Positions 29,722 to 44,273 of a stretch of DNA of 64,000 nt are shown here, piece by piece. The stretch lies in NCBI RefSeq assembly GCF_003473485.1, contig NC_053042.1, positions 55,701,762-55,765,761 of the forward strand, written 5' to 3'. The notes under the pieces were generated by a model. That model did no database searches. It saw only the letters and a list, made by a program, of their open reading frames with translations, and was not told the DNA's origin. The position numbers and the translations under genes were made by a program. The stretch is from Medicago truncatula (taxonomy: Eukaryota > Streptophyta > Magnoliopsida > Fabales > Fabaceae). How positions within the stretch are numbered: position 1 is the first letter of the stretch; each line of letters begins with the position of its first letter.

Positions 29722-30468
29722 GAGTTTTTCTACTTGCACCCTAGTTAATCATGGTTGCACCCCAAAATGACAGGATTACCCTTTCATAAAATTTGATTTT
29801 CAAAAAGCCTATTCCTTCTTTTTTGGTTACACCCCAAAACCCTTCTTCCAAAACCATAATTCTCCAATCGATCGATTGTGTTCTGCGAAGATTTTCAAAA
29901 CCATACTTTCTCATGTCCATTCATGATTTCAAAGAAAATTCGAAGCAAATCAGGTTAGCAAGTGTTGTTCTTCAATCGATTGTGTTTTTCTTGTTATGGG
30001 TTCTCAGTTCTGATTTTGTGTTTTCCTTGTTCTGCGATTCACAGTTCTGCGATTTTGTAAACTCAGTTTAAGTAGGTTCATGTAAACTTAGTTTACATGA
30101 ACCTACTTAAACTGAGTTTAATTTAACCTTGCCAATGTAAATTAAAACCGTAATGGTACAGTGCATCAGTGCAGTTGAAGGAAAAAAATTGAAACTAACA
30201 AATAGAAGAAGAAATTCACTTACTTATATCGAATTGAGTATGGATGAAAAATATTTTGATTCACTCTTTAATTTTCATGGAGATTGATATTGAACATCAA
30301 ATTGTTTGATCAATCGCTTTGTGGAGTGAAAGAGGGTGAAACTCACTGACAATAAATAAAATTAGGGTTTTAAGAAAATTTATATAAAAGGGCAATTTTG
30401 GTATTATAATTTTTTTTAAGAAAATTTGGATGTAACCAGAAAAACATGGGATGTAAATAGAAAAACTC
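29722..30468 (+). mobile_element. Mutator-type MITE, copy 1 (747 bp)
   Basis: Ends GAGTTTTTCTACTTGCACCC and AAATAGAAAAACTC are inverted repeats, and a perfect 9-bp duplication, TTAAATTTA, flanks the element (29713-29721 and 30469-30477). A 9-bp duplication points to the Mutator superfamily. A frame of about 92 codons (29793-30071) is shared with the copy at 48.7 kb but starts with TTG, not ATG, and matches nothing I recognise. A palindrome centred near 30090 repeats TTAAGTAGGTTCATGTAAAC and its complement. Confidence 0.9.
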
Positions 30469-30961
30469 TTAAATTTATTATTCAACTAATTTTATCACAA
30501 TTTATCTAAACACAAATCAATTTTTCTTCAACTTATTTCTATACAAAATCAACTCACTGAAAATAAAATTTTGTCATCCAATGGATGACTATGCATCAAA
30601 TTCACACTGGTCCCCACAAAACAGCAACCTAAACATAAATTAACCAAAATTAGAAAGACCAAAAGCACACAAATTAACTTGGTAAAAAACAAAGCATAAA
30701 ATTAACCAAAACTAATTAACAGTAGTAATACTCCTCATGAATATTTTAAGTTAGGAATAAATCTAATCCAATCTACTGTCGACTTTGGTCATTGGCGGTG
30801 TCACCGCATAATTCGGACGAAATTTTTTCCTAAATATAATGTTTGTGTCTTTTGTCTCTTTCTTACTTTGTTTTTTTTTTTGCTGACTTTTGCGTTGCAC
30901 ACACTCTCTCTTTCTCTCTGATAAAAATCATTTGTGTCTGTCTGTGAGTAAGAGAGAGAAA
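30469..30961 (+). promoter_or_regulatory. WOX13-clade gene upstream region
   Basis: This holds the promoter and 5' UTR of the gene starting at 30962. Just before the ATG, 30900-30960 is CT/GA-rich (ACACTCTCTCTTTCTCTCTG, GAGTAAGAGAGAGAAA), typical of plant 5' leaders. I do not assign a TATA box. Confidence 0.4.
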
Positions 30962-33825
30962 ATGGTGAACATGATGGAATGGCAGAAACAACAAGTACAG
31001 AATGGGAATGTCGAAGCGATGTATGTTAAGGTGATGACTGATGAACAATTGGAAACTTTGAGGAAACAAATTGCTGTTTATGCTACCATTTGTGAACAAC
31101 TTGTTGAGATGCATAAAACACTCTCTGCTCAACAAGATCTTGCTGGTACTTTTTGTTTTTTCTTTTTACTAATTATTACCTGATCATAAATTCTCTTTTA
31201 ATTTTTATATTATTTTGTTTTTGGATTGCTTTTCAAAATTGGGAAATTTCTATATGCACAAAACCACCTTCATACTTGGGTTTTGACTTGTTGTCCCTTC
31301 AATTTTAATTTTAGTAATTAGCTTAAGTTTGAAAGAAAAAAAAAATCATACTTCAGTTTCTGTGTATTTCTCTACATTTGTAGTTGGAAATAAGGTACAT
31401 AACTTTTTTAGTTTGGAATCACACCGATGTGTTTTTGTCTCAGATGTGTATGTTTGGTATCATAGTTAATTTACCGGTATAACCCGTGAGTCACCATGGT
31501 GATTTTGTAGAGATGTTACGTCTCTGCAAAATCATGACGACTCAAATTTTTGTAAATTCACCATGATACCAAATATACACTAAAATGTAGTTCATCTTGG
31601 TTTCGCCAAAGATTCCAAATATTTAGTAGTTTTTTGTCAGTGCAATTTATCTCCTCTGCAAATTCCCATTTGTTCATTCATATCTGTTCTTTTGTGTCAG
31701 TTAGATTTGTCTGTATCATGTTTAATGTGTAAAGTTAAATGTTAAGTGGCACAGAAAACAAAACCATTTAGGGAAGGGTAAATTGGTACAAACGCCAGCA
31801 GGACTACTTCCTAAAGAGGGAATGAATATGTGGATATTCATCATGTTCTAGTGATAATCAAAGCACTTCCCTATTATCTAAGGCATCTTGATTTGTAGAA
31901 AATGACAATGACACTGCAAAATATCTGCATTATTACTTCATTTCCCTTACATAGAAAAATCAAACCTGGTTGATTTTTTATCTTGTACTTTGCTTGAGGT
32001 GTTAGCTATAACCATAGCTTTCAACTTGTCAAGTGAATGTTAAACTAAATCCACGAGGTATTAACTCGGTTGTAAGAGTTTAAACTTGAGGTTCCTCGAT
32101 GGACGGAGTTGAAACCCCCTCGGGATGGTTGTAAAATGACTACGTTGTCATTGTAATTAATAATAGTTTCCTTCTCCCCCAATTTTTTTTTTAAAAAAAA
32201 AGTGTTTTTGGATTTCCTAGAATCAAAAGTACTACTGAGATTGTATAGATTATCGAACCTTATATTTCTCTTACCCTCACCAAAAAAAATGGTTGGGATT
32301 TGTTTCTTTTGGCAATTGGCATGTAAAAATTGTCACTTGTTGTTTAAGATCCAGCATTCTCTAAAGAAATGCTAAATGTTATTTTTTCCTTTCATCAGGG
32401 GTTAGGTTGGGGAATTTATACTGCGACTCATTGATGACAGCTGGTCACAAAATCACATCCAGACAGAGGTGGACTCCTACACCGGTTCAGCTCCAGATTC
32501 TTGAGCGTATATTCGATCAGGGAAATGGAACTCCAAGCAAAGAAAAAATCAAGGAGATTGCTACTGAACTCAGCCAGCATGGCCAAATTTCTGAAACGAA
32601 TGTTTATAATTGGTTCCAAAATAGGCGTGCTAGATCGAAAAGAAAAATGCAAAATGGGGGAACTAGTAACACTGAATCAGAGGTAGAGACTGAGGTTGAT
32701 TCCAAGGATAAGAAGACAAAACCAGAGGAATTTCATTCTCAACAAAGTGCTGCTCTAGGGGATGAAAATTTGTGCTTCCAGAACCAAGAAAAATGCTCTG
32801 AATTGCAGTACTTGAATCATGGTTCTAACAAAACATATTCTGTGTTTCCATCGGATGGCGGTATAAGATCCACAAGAAATTTGAGTGGCGTATCTCTTTA
32901 TGATGAAGTGCTATCAAACTCAAGTATGTTACATCTTGTGCTTTCTTCCTTCATTTGTCTTTTCATTGGCTTTATTTTTCGTATGATCTTATATTGTAGT
33001 TAAATTGACCTTGAAAGAATCTAGTTAAAATTCGGCAAAATCTTAAACTAGTTCTACCAAGAAGTCAGAAGTGTACAAGTTTAGGGGTTTATTTTGGATA
33101 TCTTGATATTATATGACAAATGGACATTCACCTTGGAATACTTTTTTGAAGACATAAAAATGGAATATATTAACGACAGCAGTGAAACACCTAAGTATAA
33201 GATGTATTAAAAGTGCCACCCCTAATAACAGTCAAACATACAAATTAGAGTCAAAGCAAAGGTCGATCTAAACCCAAACAAAATAAAGGGTCCGACCACC
33301 ATCTTTGAGTACCATACATGAAATTTGCTTTGTTAGCTTGAAGCCACCATAAAGAATGAAATCGAACTTTATCTGCTAGTAGTTCAACTGTGGTTTGGAT
33401 ATTATTAAAAAGTCTATTATTACGTTCATTCACCTTGGAATACTAATTTGAAGATTTGATTAGGTTAATATTCAATGAGAATAGTAATTAGACACTCTTT
33501 CAGAAACACTTTTGAACATATTCTTTGTAACAAAATTTGATTTATTTGTCTTGTAATTTAGTCATTTTATAAAAATTGTGTTATTTTGTAAACGAACTCA
33601 CAAAGAATGTCTAGAGAGCGTGTCTAAAAAAATGTTTTACTAGCATTTTTCTATGTCTCATAGTAGCCTCTCACTATTGTAGCTTCCGAGCTGACAATCA
33701 AGACTGCTATTGCCATATTCTTTTCCTTTTATTTTTCAGGGAATGACTATCTAGGTGGAAAAATGGAAGTATCTGGGAGTTACAATATATACCAGCAAGC
33801 AGAGGACTTCAATTTGGCAGGTTGA
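30962..33825 (+). CDS. WOX13: WUSCHEL-related homeobox protein, ancient WOX13 clade
   Basis: Three exons, 30962-31145, 32399-32923 and 33740-33825, give 264 aa; Arabidopsis WOX13 is 268. The N-terminal conserved block [17 protein letters not shown] ... [19 protein letters not shown] (residues 21-62) is specific to the WOX13 clade. The homeodomain occupies about 83-145 with [17 protein letters not shown] and, in helix 3, [14 protein letters not shown]. An acidic [14 protein letters not shown] region follows. The protein should bind DNA in the nucleus; WOX13 proteins act in fruit and root development and cell regeneration (family knowledge). The ATG at 30962 (MVNMMEW) is chosen; the one at 30971 (MMEW) is also possible. 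A frame extending to 33003 is read-through into intron 2, which carries a LINE insertion. Confidence 0.93.
31446..31580. mobile_element. Palindromic MITE in WOX13 intron 1
   Basis: The left end GTGTATGTTTGGTATCAT and right end ATGATACCAAATATACAC are inverted repeats, and the inverted arms continue inward imperfectly (TTAATTTAC/GTAAATTCA). A target duplication was not resolved. The element is about 135 bp. Confidence 0.65.
32040..32165 (+). repeat. Possible SINE in WOX13 intron 1
   Basis: TATTAACTCGGTTGTAAGAG could be an A box, and GGAGTTGAAACCCC about 50 nt later a B box. No flanking duplication was found, so this is weak. Confidence 0.3.
33143..33426 (-). mobile_element. 5'-truncated LINE in WOX13 intron 2 (284 bp)
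   Basis: A perfect 18-bp duplication, CATTCACCTTGGAATACT, brackets the insert (33125-33142 and 33427-33444). The minus strand encodes [20 protein letters not shown] ... [12 protein letters not shown] and then [14 protein letters not shown], the C-terminal end of plant LINE ORF2. A short T run at the plus-strand left edge is the poly-A tail. Long, variable duplication plus 5' truncation is the expected product of target-primed reverse transcription. Confidence 0.9.
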
Positions 33826-34424
33826 TATTTTGGTGCAACTTCTATCAATTATGACTAAGCTGTGAATAACTTCGAGTGTGTTGCTTGGGCTTATGTTCGT
33901 GTGAAATCAAATTGAATCAATCAAAGCTATTAATATAGCAACCTCTTAAGATAGTTCCTGGAAATATTGCATATAAATGTTATTACATCATATTTTGGAG
34001 CTTGTTTCTTGGTTGCATATTTTTACTATTTTCTTCCTACAAGAAAATATATTGAGGAACTAAACGCCCACGATTATTTTACTTCCAGTTCAGAAGGATT
34101 ATGTAATGCCTATATATTTCTATGTTTTGTTTCTACTTTTAATTATGAAGTTGTCATCTTATATAACCAAATGGTTAACCTAAGTGATTAATGAACTTCA
34201 GTTAAGAAAGAATTGTTTGAAATAATCCGAGTTTGAATTCCGTTGAAACAAAAGCTCAACAATAATACAATTTGTCAATTTGAGCAGAGTCCTCTGGAAC
34301 ATTAAACTTTTGAGGCAGAATTGGTTTAAATCTTAATCATGAATTATATCAATGATGGGTGTAATCAATCACTTGGTGTTTTGGCAATATTGCGACTGAG
34401 AATACAGTTTGTCAGTTTGAGCAT
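33826..34424. other. WOX13 3' flank
   Basis: Contains the WOX13 3' UTR. The motif CAATGATGGGTGTAAT occurs at about 34350 and 34437, and AATTTGTCAATTTGAGCA/CAGTTTGTCAGTTTGAGCA occurs near 34269 and 34406, a small diverged tandem duplication. No gene recognised. Confidence 0.4.
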
Positions 34425-35260
34425 CTAGAATATTTCAATGATGGGTGTAATAACTTGAAAAGTTTCAAATGACGATTTGGGAACCCATAAGATTACGATG
34501 ACGCATGCCCACCAAGTGTAAGCCGCAAATAAGAAGGTTTGGGAACCCATAGAACTAACCTTGAGCCAATCACTCACATCCATGTCGGAGAAATTTTTTG
34601 GATCATTAAAACCAACAAGCTGCCAAGTACTTCTAGAGAAAGTGCAATCTCGCACACAATGAAGAAAGGTCTCTTCAGCAAGACCACAATGAATGAAAAC
34701 AACTGAGGGGGAGATATTCCTATGGTCGAGATGAGAGAGGGTGGGGACAGAGTTGTGGCAAGTCAACCAAAACAGAAACTTAAGCTTTTTCAGAAGGTTT
34801 AATTTCCGAATCCAAGTCCAAGAGCCATTTTGATTAGAAAGAGGTAGAGAGCTAGCGCGGGACAACATCTATGTATACCCACTTTTTTCTTTCAAAAAAC
34901 TAAATTAGCCCACCCAAATTGGCATCGGGGGAGAATCGAACCTGAGACCTTGAGAAGGAGCACACTCCTAGGTCTCAAGTCAATACCACCTAGCCAACCC
35001 GAGTTGCATGTATACCCACTTTTGGTAGTGTATGTTTCATTTTTGTTTGTTGTCCAAATGAATGTGTCGTCTATGGAGGCATTAAACTTGATATGCATAC
35101 TATTGATGAGCTTAGATGCCATAGGAGGGATATGCGAGTTCAAAACCTGAGTATGGAGGTCATGAATGTCTATGAATGAATGCCAAGAGAAACCATCTTT
35201 GAGTGCATTTTTAGTATGAATAATGGAAGACTAAGTGGGTGAATCGGTAGCTTGAGTGCA
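34425..35260 (-). pseudogene. LINE ORF2 remnant (zf-RVT), split by a SINE
   Basis: On the minus strand, 35143 to about 35024 encodes DDTFIWTTNKNETYTTKSGY, and below the SINE insertion, 34860-34425 encodes SLPLSNQNGSWTWIRKLNLL then KLKFLFWLTCHNSVPTLSHL and CGLAEETFLHCVRDC. These are the RNase H-adjacent and zinc-binding parts of a plant LINE reverse transcriptase. No catalytic RT domain is present. Removing the SINE joins the two parts near the motif TTKSGY, supporting one original frame. Confidence 0.75.
34887..35007 (-). mobile_element. SINE inserted in the LINE remnant (about 121 bp)
   Basis: A 16-bp direct repeat, ATGTATACCCACTTTT, flanks it (34871-34886 and 35008-35023). Read on the minus strand there is an A-box-like GGTTGGCTAGGTGGTA and a B-box GGTTCGATTCTCCC, with a long internal palindrome (GAGACCTAGGAGTG/...CTCAAGGTCTC). 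It is a tRNA-derived SINE with an A-rich tail. Confidence 0.88.
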
Positions 35261-35863
35261 AGGGACAGGAAAAAAACAGATTTTTTTTTTGTCTATCACT
35301 AAACTACAACACAATTGTCTCACACACAAGTTATCTAAAATACAAAAATAGTTTTTTGTCCACAAAAAATCATATATAACAAAAAATGATTCAATACCGT
35401 AAAAGTTTGCCATGTGCTGTTATGCCTTGTACTTGTTGTTTTGTCATGTTCTATTCTCCCTTATGTTGTACTGTTTTGTCTTGCATTGTAGTGTCCGATA
35501 CATATTGTTTAACAAATCAAACACACCCTTATATTAAGAGACATATGGAATACTAAGAGCATCTCTAACGGGGAGTCATTTATTTAATAAGTACATCAAC
35601 CTATTAATGACCCCATTGAAGGAAAAAAAAAGTGGATAGTTATTACTTACCAACAACTATATAACGAGTTCCTCTCTTAAACAACTAATAAGTCTCTCTT
35701 TCATTTTTCAATTTCTTTTTAAACAGTTAGCATATATTAATTTATTTATTTTTTTTTATAAATAAACGATGTTACCCAAAAAAATCTATCTTAGATTCTT
35801 TTTAGTTTATTACAATTATGGATGCTAAATGGTCCAATAAAAGAGACACAGATAGTATATACC
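35261..35863. other. AT-rich intergenic DNA
   Basis: No gene or element ends that I can support. TGTTTTGTCTTGCATTGTAGTG and similar TGTTTTGTCATG sequence near 35440-35490 form a loose local repeat. Confidence 0.3.
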
Positions 35864-36004
35864 ACTACCTCCGGTCCTTATTATAAGAAAAAATTGATTT
35901 TTTAGTTTCATCGTGTAAGTGATGTATCTAATTTATATTTATAATAAGATACATTAATTGAATCAAAAAAGTTAATTGTTTTTTGTAATAAGGACGGGAG
36001 AGAC
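35864..36004. mobile_element. Stowaway-like MITE in the RABE1 promoter (about 140 bp)
   Basis: The left end CTACCTCCGGTCCTTATTAT and right end ATAAGGACGGGAGAG are inverted repeats, and the interior continues as a long imperfect palindrome. It ends about 255 bp before the RABE1 start codon. Exact TA flanks are uncertain. Confidence 0.65.
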
Positions 36005-36258
36005 TATATTGAAGAGGGTGGGGCCGAATCTGGTGTGTGCAGGAGTATGAAAGTGTTGGCGTAACGTTACAATAATCACATTGAGCAGAGAGAGAGAGGG
36101 GAAGAAAACTCAAACTCAAACAAAAAGCGATTCGTCGTTACGTATAGATTGTGATCTCTTTTTCTTTGAATTTCATTCCATGTCGCCAACAACGAATAGC
36201 TTCTAACTATTCGGATCTCTGTGCTGTGCTTTGAGTGTTGAATTTTGAGTTTTGAGCG

Positions 36259-38943
<2,685 letters not shown>

Positions 38944-39545
38944 TGAAAAGAACCAGTATCTGCAGTAAGAGGGTGCAGGTTCCCAGTAGCGCTCATTTGG
39001 GTGCTAATGTTATTCTGATGACAATATTAGTGGAGAGCATGTATTTGTTTCCTCTTTATCTTCCAACTTCACATGTCGTGTTTTAAGATTTACATTTTAA
39101 AGTTTTTTCTCGTGTAATTGGTGGAATTTGTGCTGACTTATTTAATTGCTTCAATTTCGTCTTTTATATGTAGTCTCTAACTCTTGAAAAGATATCTTGA
39201 CAAATAGATTATGGCAACACTCCAGTTACAAAGTATACCAGTCCCAAAATTATAGTTGCTTAAGAACATAGAAACAACCATAAGAATGTTTTTACATGAT
39301 AGAAACGGGAAGCCTTGCATAAAGAGCTGGCATTTGGTAAAGAAAAACTATGAAGATGGAATGCAGAATAACTACATAGTTTGGTTGCTTCTCTCCTTTA
39401 TGAATGGGGAGCCTTGGATAAAGTCCTGGGTTTAATTTAAATACAATATTTATTTTGATAGAAGAGAAGGCCTATGTCCAATTTTAATTTAAATACAATA
39501 TTTATATGTTTTATATTTTTTAGCATATTAAAAACATCACTTTTG
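38944..39545. other. RABE1 3' flank
   Basis: Contains the RABE1 3' UTR. The T-rich segment near 39090-39170 is a plausible polyadenylation zone. The phrase TAAATACAATATTTAT is repeated at about 39438 and 39491. No further gene recognised. Confidence 0.4.
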
Positions 39546-39680
39546 GTCCTCGTGATCTTAACTTAGTTGTTAGGGAGATTGCAATATATATGCAAGAGTC
39601 GGGATTTGAACACGGAAACTCCACTTATTCACTTAAGAGACGATTTTTTTAGCCGAAAAGCCAGTTGACAACAATAAAAA
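39546..39680 (+). mobile_element. SINE (same family as 48.3 and 55.3 kb)
   Basis: TCCTCGTGATCTTAACTTAG (A box) and GGGATTTGAACACGG (diverged B box) resemble the heads at 48254 and 55333, followed by CTCCACTTATTCACTT and an A-rich end. Imperfect flanks CATCACTTTT and CGTCACTCTTTT may be the target duplication. Confidence 0.65.
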
Positions 39681-39993
39681 ACGTCACTCTTTTATAAAAC
39701 AAATGTCACTATTAGCAACTCATTTCTTCTGCATATAAACAGGTGCTAGCTAGCCATGGTATCTACTAGTGTGGTTCATACATCACGCTATTGCTTAGAG
39801 AAGATGGATTTTTTCCTAGCTAAGGATTATAGTTTTTGAAAGTTATAATTATGCAGAAATTGATCACACGGATGACATCCTCCCAATTCATCCATTTCCT
39901 CAATGTTTTGAAGGAAGTCTGAGAAAACTGCATCAACTTCCCCTGGCGTGAAAGGCAATGTCTTGAGCGATAAAAGTCCTACAATATTAGTTT
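39681..39993. other. Intergenic DNA 5' of the F-box pseudogene
   Basis: May include decayed F-box N-terminal sequence, but I cannot align an F-box motif with confidence. Confidence 0.3.
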
Positions 39994-40840
39994 GAATTTG
40001 TCAACTCCGTCATGCTCCTGCGTGACCCCGCCTTGCCCATCCGATCATTTCGCATCAAATGCACTGGATGCCATTTAAAGATATCAATCGATTTGTTCCT
40101 GTTGCTGTTCAACGAGGACTTGTGAGTTTCATCTTAGATTTGTCCACTACTTACACTCATTTTAAAATCACATTAGGTCCTACACTTGAAAGTGTTTTCA
40201 GTTGTAGAAACCTTGTGGTTATTAATAAGCTTCTCGAAGGGTGTCCCGTTGTAGAGGATTTGCAAATCACTGATTTACTACTCGGAAAGTAACGGAGAGT
40301 TTAAAATCTTATCCAATTTCGTCAAAGATAATGTTTTGAATTTGCAGAGAGGAAGGGGATTGTTGGACAGAGACCGAGTAACAATGCTATTTTGTTAAAG
40401 TTACAATAAGTTGAAATTGATTTCTAATGTTTGTCTAGATGTCCAACCAACAATGTCAAGCTTTTCTTAACATAACTCACCTCGAGCTTCGGCTTATCTT
40501 TGTACCCACTTGAACTGCTTGATCAAAGTGCTCCAATATTGTCAGAATCTTACCCTTCATGAGGTTTTTACTTATGTCATTGATCAATTTTATAAATTCT
40601 GCTTTCAATTAATTTATATATTATTTTCCTAATTTATTTATGTTATTTTGTTAGTTTGATGGACATGGAATTGGTGACAAAATGTGCATGAAACCACGGA
40701 ATCTATTTGCTCCGGATTGCCTTTCCTATAAACTAAAAACATGCTCTCTTATAGGTTTTAAAGGATCGACTGTTAGGATTCTATTTATAGCGTATATTTT
40801 GGCTAATGCGAAATTACTGAACACTGACGATTAAAGCCTC
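39994..40840 (+). pseudogene. F-box/LRR/FBD protein pseudogene
   Basis: Consecutive pieces of an FBD-type F-box protein appear in order but in different frames: FVNSVMLLRDPALPIRSFRI at 39994, NRFVPVAVQRGLVSFILDLS and then VFSCRNLVVINKLLEGCPVV from 40059, the leucine-rich FLNITHLELRLIFVPT near 40455 followed by a stop, and NLFAPDCLSYKLKTCSL with ILFIAYILANAKLLNT (FBD domain) near 40700-40830. A likely intron remains at about 40568-40653, so it is an unprocessed copy. The F-box itself is not identifiable. Intact proteins of this family are SCF substrate adaptors; this one cannot work. Confidence 0.78.
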
Positions 40841-41671
40841 AAAAGGGGATTTAAACAGAAAACACCAAACTCTGATGCAACTATTGCGGTGTCCAAGGGG
40901 CTCTCCTACATGTCGAATTTTATTTGTTGAGGAAGGTTAGTGGATGTCTACTTTGGTTTCAACTTTCTACTAGTTTCTTACTTGCTAGTTGCTACTATGT
41001 CTATTATATTAGATTTAGATATGTAAACTTTTCTTTGATATTAATATGGTAGTATTGAATGGTTTCAAATACATCAAGTCTATCACCCTTAAAAAAAATA
41101 AAAATACATCAAGTCTATTTCATTAGCTCCTCTATGGCATATATTTTCAAATAAATATTTGACTATTACTTTTCCCATTTTATGGCCTTCTCGCACGCTC
41201 TATGCAAATTACGAAAATGTCTTTGGATTATAAAATTCGGAACATGAATGCGTGTTCCGGAACATGAATGGTATGTTACTTCATCTTTTTTTTTTTTTGA
41301 CAAAATGTTACTTCATTCTTTTGTAAAAATTATATGTTAATGTTATATTATGTACCTAAAAATAACTCATTCTTAACCTCAACATGTAAAATGTTTTATT
41401 TAAATAATTTTCCTTTTATCGAATATTTGGCCTTTACCGTAAATGATACCTATTAACTGTTTGTTGAAATGTTTCTTCCACCTGTTTATATATATTGCAA
41501 AATTCTGATGTATTTTGTGGTAGATATTTAACAAAGAGAGTTCAATTCTAATTTGGATGAAAAATGTAATATTAACAAAAAAAATTGTTGCTATAATCTT
41601 TCAAAACCCTTTTATTCCAATAGGGCGATTTGTTTTGAAGAAATGGGGGAAATAAAGCGATGCCGATTTGC
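40841..41671. other. AT-rich intergenic DNA
   Basis: No gene. CGGAACATGAATG occurs twice in tandem near 41240-41268, and ACATCAAGTCTAT twice near 41072 and 41107; these are minor local duplications. Confidence 0.3.
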
Positions 41672-42236
41672 TTTGTTCATGAAAATAGGAGATTAGGTGT
41701 GAGCATTAGGGTTGTTCATGAAAATAGGAGATTAGGTGTGAGCATTATGGTTAAAACAGTAAAATTATGCAATAGGATTTAGGTTAAAATTAGGGCTTAC
41801 GGGTTAACTTTAATATATAAGAAGATTAGCTGTGAGCATTAGGGTTGTTCATGAAAATATGAGATTAGGTGTGAGCATTATGGTTAAAACAATAAAATTA
41901 TGCAATAGGGTTTAGATTAAAATTAGGGCTTACATGTTAACTTTAATATATAAGAAGATAAGAAGATTAGATGTGATCATTAGGGTTGTTCATGAAAATA
42001 GGAGATTAGGTGTGAGCATTAGGGTTAAAACAATAAAATTATGCAATAGTGTTTAGGTTAAAATTAGGACTTACGGGTTAACTTTAATATATAAGAAGAT
42101 TAGGTGAGAACATTAAAGTTGTTCATGAAAATAGGAGATTAGGTGTGAACATTAGAGTTAAAACAGTAAAATTATGCAATAGGGTTTAAGTTAAAATTAG
42201 GGCTTACGGGTTAACTTTAATATATAAGAAGAGAAG
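41672..42236. repeat. Tandem array, about four units of 133-142 bp
   Basis: The marker TTGTTCATGAAAATA recurs near 41712, 41845, 41987 and 42119 (spacings 133, 142, 132), each followed by AGATTAGGTGTGA(G/A)CATTA, a TATGCAATAG segment, then AGGGCTTACGGGTTAAC and TTTAATATATAAGAAG. A partial unit starts the array at 41672. Copies differ by few changes, so the array looks younger than the one at 3.1 kb. Confidence 0.85.
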
Positions 42237-44084
42237 ATATTTATTGTAGAGAGAAAAAATAGAATGAAATAATAAATGGTTAAGAGTATTATAGAAAACA
42301 CACATAATTTTATCAAAAATAATAAAATTTATTTGGTTTTTTGGATAATGCAATTTCTCTAAAATGGACATGTATTTTAAAATAGAACTAGTTACAAACC
42401 CGTGCTTCGCACGGGTTGAATTATGTATTTTTTAAAAAATTCCTCTAAAGGAGAGATGTTCAAATTACGGAACATTGCTATTCTTCGTAATTTTGAGAAC
42501 GAAGGTCGCGTCCTTCGCACGGGTTGAATACTGTTTTTTTTTTTAAAAATCCTTACTATATGTTTGAATAAGTCAAATGAAACTGATTTCCTAAGATAAA
42601 ATCCAAGTGTACTAAGCCAATCCCAAAATGTTACGGCACTAAATAAGGACCATCACTTAATTATTTAAATTCAACAATAGCTAGAATTATTCAAGCCAAT
42701 TAACATCACACCATATACTTGAATAATTAGATCCTAAACATCTCAAGATACCAACAAAAGTCCTAATATATGTAGATTCTACTACACCGCGATTGCAGAG
42801 AAGTATTTCACCAACTGTTGTGTATCGGACAACACTCAAGCAGCTTGATCCAATTCCAACTTCCAAGACACATAAACCATCCTAACCACTGCAAAAACAC
42901 AGGTGCAGATGAGCATGACAGCCGAAGAATGACACAATAAAAACAACCGAGCAGACCAGCTACAAAATCTCATTAACCTTCCATTAATCTAGGACAGAAT
43001 GACATAGTAAGATTCAAGCAAGTTGAGTTTCAAAACATATATTAGGATTAACCAGTATCTTATAGGAGCTTTTCTCTTATATTGAAAGCACAGAGTATGC
43101 ATGGTCATTTTTATTCACATAAAGAATAAGCTGTGTATCATAGATATTAATTAAAATGCTTGAATTGTCTGATATTTGAACTTGACAAAATAAAACTTAT
43201 TCAATAGTTGTTGTAAATTGGAAATTTATCTAATACACATGGTCATGGTTTTTCTTTGAATTGTATATGTGAGAGAGACAAAAAGAAAATAACTTTACCT
43301 CTAATTTTGGAGATAAGGATATTCTTAGATTGAGAAATGGTGCTTTGACGGGGAAGACAATCGTATAAGACATTGCTTCAGTCGACCCTGATAATGATGA
43401 AGCAGAGATTTAGTCTTACATTGAGCACATTCGTGTTCACAAGTCTAATCATAGATTGAGAGACATGATTATTGAACTTCAATAGGGATGACATAGAATT
43501 ATGACTCATGTTCAATAAGATATATGTATAAAGGGGTATAACTTTATAAATGTATTGGTAAGAAAAATGTTAAAACCATATCATCAGTTTTTTAGTTTTT
43601 TCATGACAGAGGCACACATTGTCTCAAAACTTAGGTAAGCTACCAGGGAACCAAGAAAGAGAATGAGTTACCATCTCAATGCTCTTAGTAAACATAACGT
43701 GGCACAACTTTAAAGTGTCTATCAAATGCATATTTTTGAGCATTAAAATTGCCATTGTTACTTCTAACAAATTCCAATTGATAAAATTTTGCCAAGAAAT
43801 GCAAGAACTAAAAAACAACATAACACTACATTTTACGACAAAACACAAAGGTGTGCATGGAAGAAGGATTACAAAGAAAGTCTGAAATACACAAATCAAC
43901 ATACTAAGACACAAAAACACCTATAGTCCAGGACCAAATGCAAGAGAGAAATGTCACACTAATAATAATACCCCAGCAACAGGGACACACCTTATAGCTA
44001 TATAGAATATTGAATCAGCCCATAAACTGTGGAAATGCAAATACAATTGAAAGATCTACTCTAATCCTGCTTCACCAGCAACTA

Positions 44085-44273
44085 ATCTTTAATTACTGAT
44101 TGGAAACATCTCATGACTCAATTGAAAGTATCCAGGACTGACTGAGACCTCAGTAAATTTTCAGTCAGTAATTGAGGCAGGTGATTGAAATTTCAATGAA
44201 CTGAATGTCTCCTAACATGTGACTTTGACACTCTCTAATTGAGTCATGAGATGTTTACAATCAGTAATTAAAG
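44085..44273. repeat. Foldback inside the Helitron
   Basis: Arms 44085-44123 and 44237-44273 are inverted repeats built around ATCTCATGACTCAATT with about two mismatches over 37 bp, enclosing 113 bp. The form suits a small MITE inserted into, or carried by, the Helitron. No clear target duplication. Confidence 0.7.

Noticed and set aside
29793..30071. Protein-coding gene in the Mutator-type MITE
   Set aside because: Starts at TTG, lies wholly within an element, no known domain.
32407..33003. WOX13 ending at 33003
   Set aside because: The frame runs past a good donor at 32923; joining to 33740 yields the expected WOX13 C-terminal motif and a stop at 33825.
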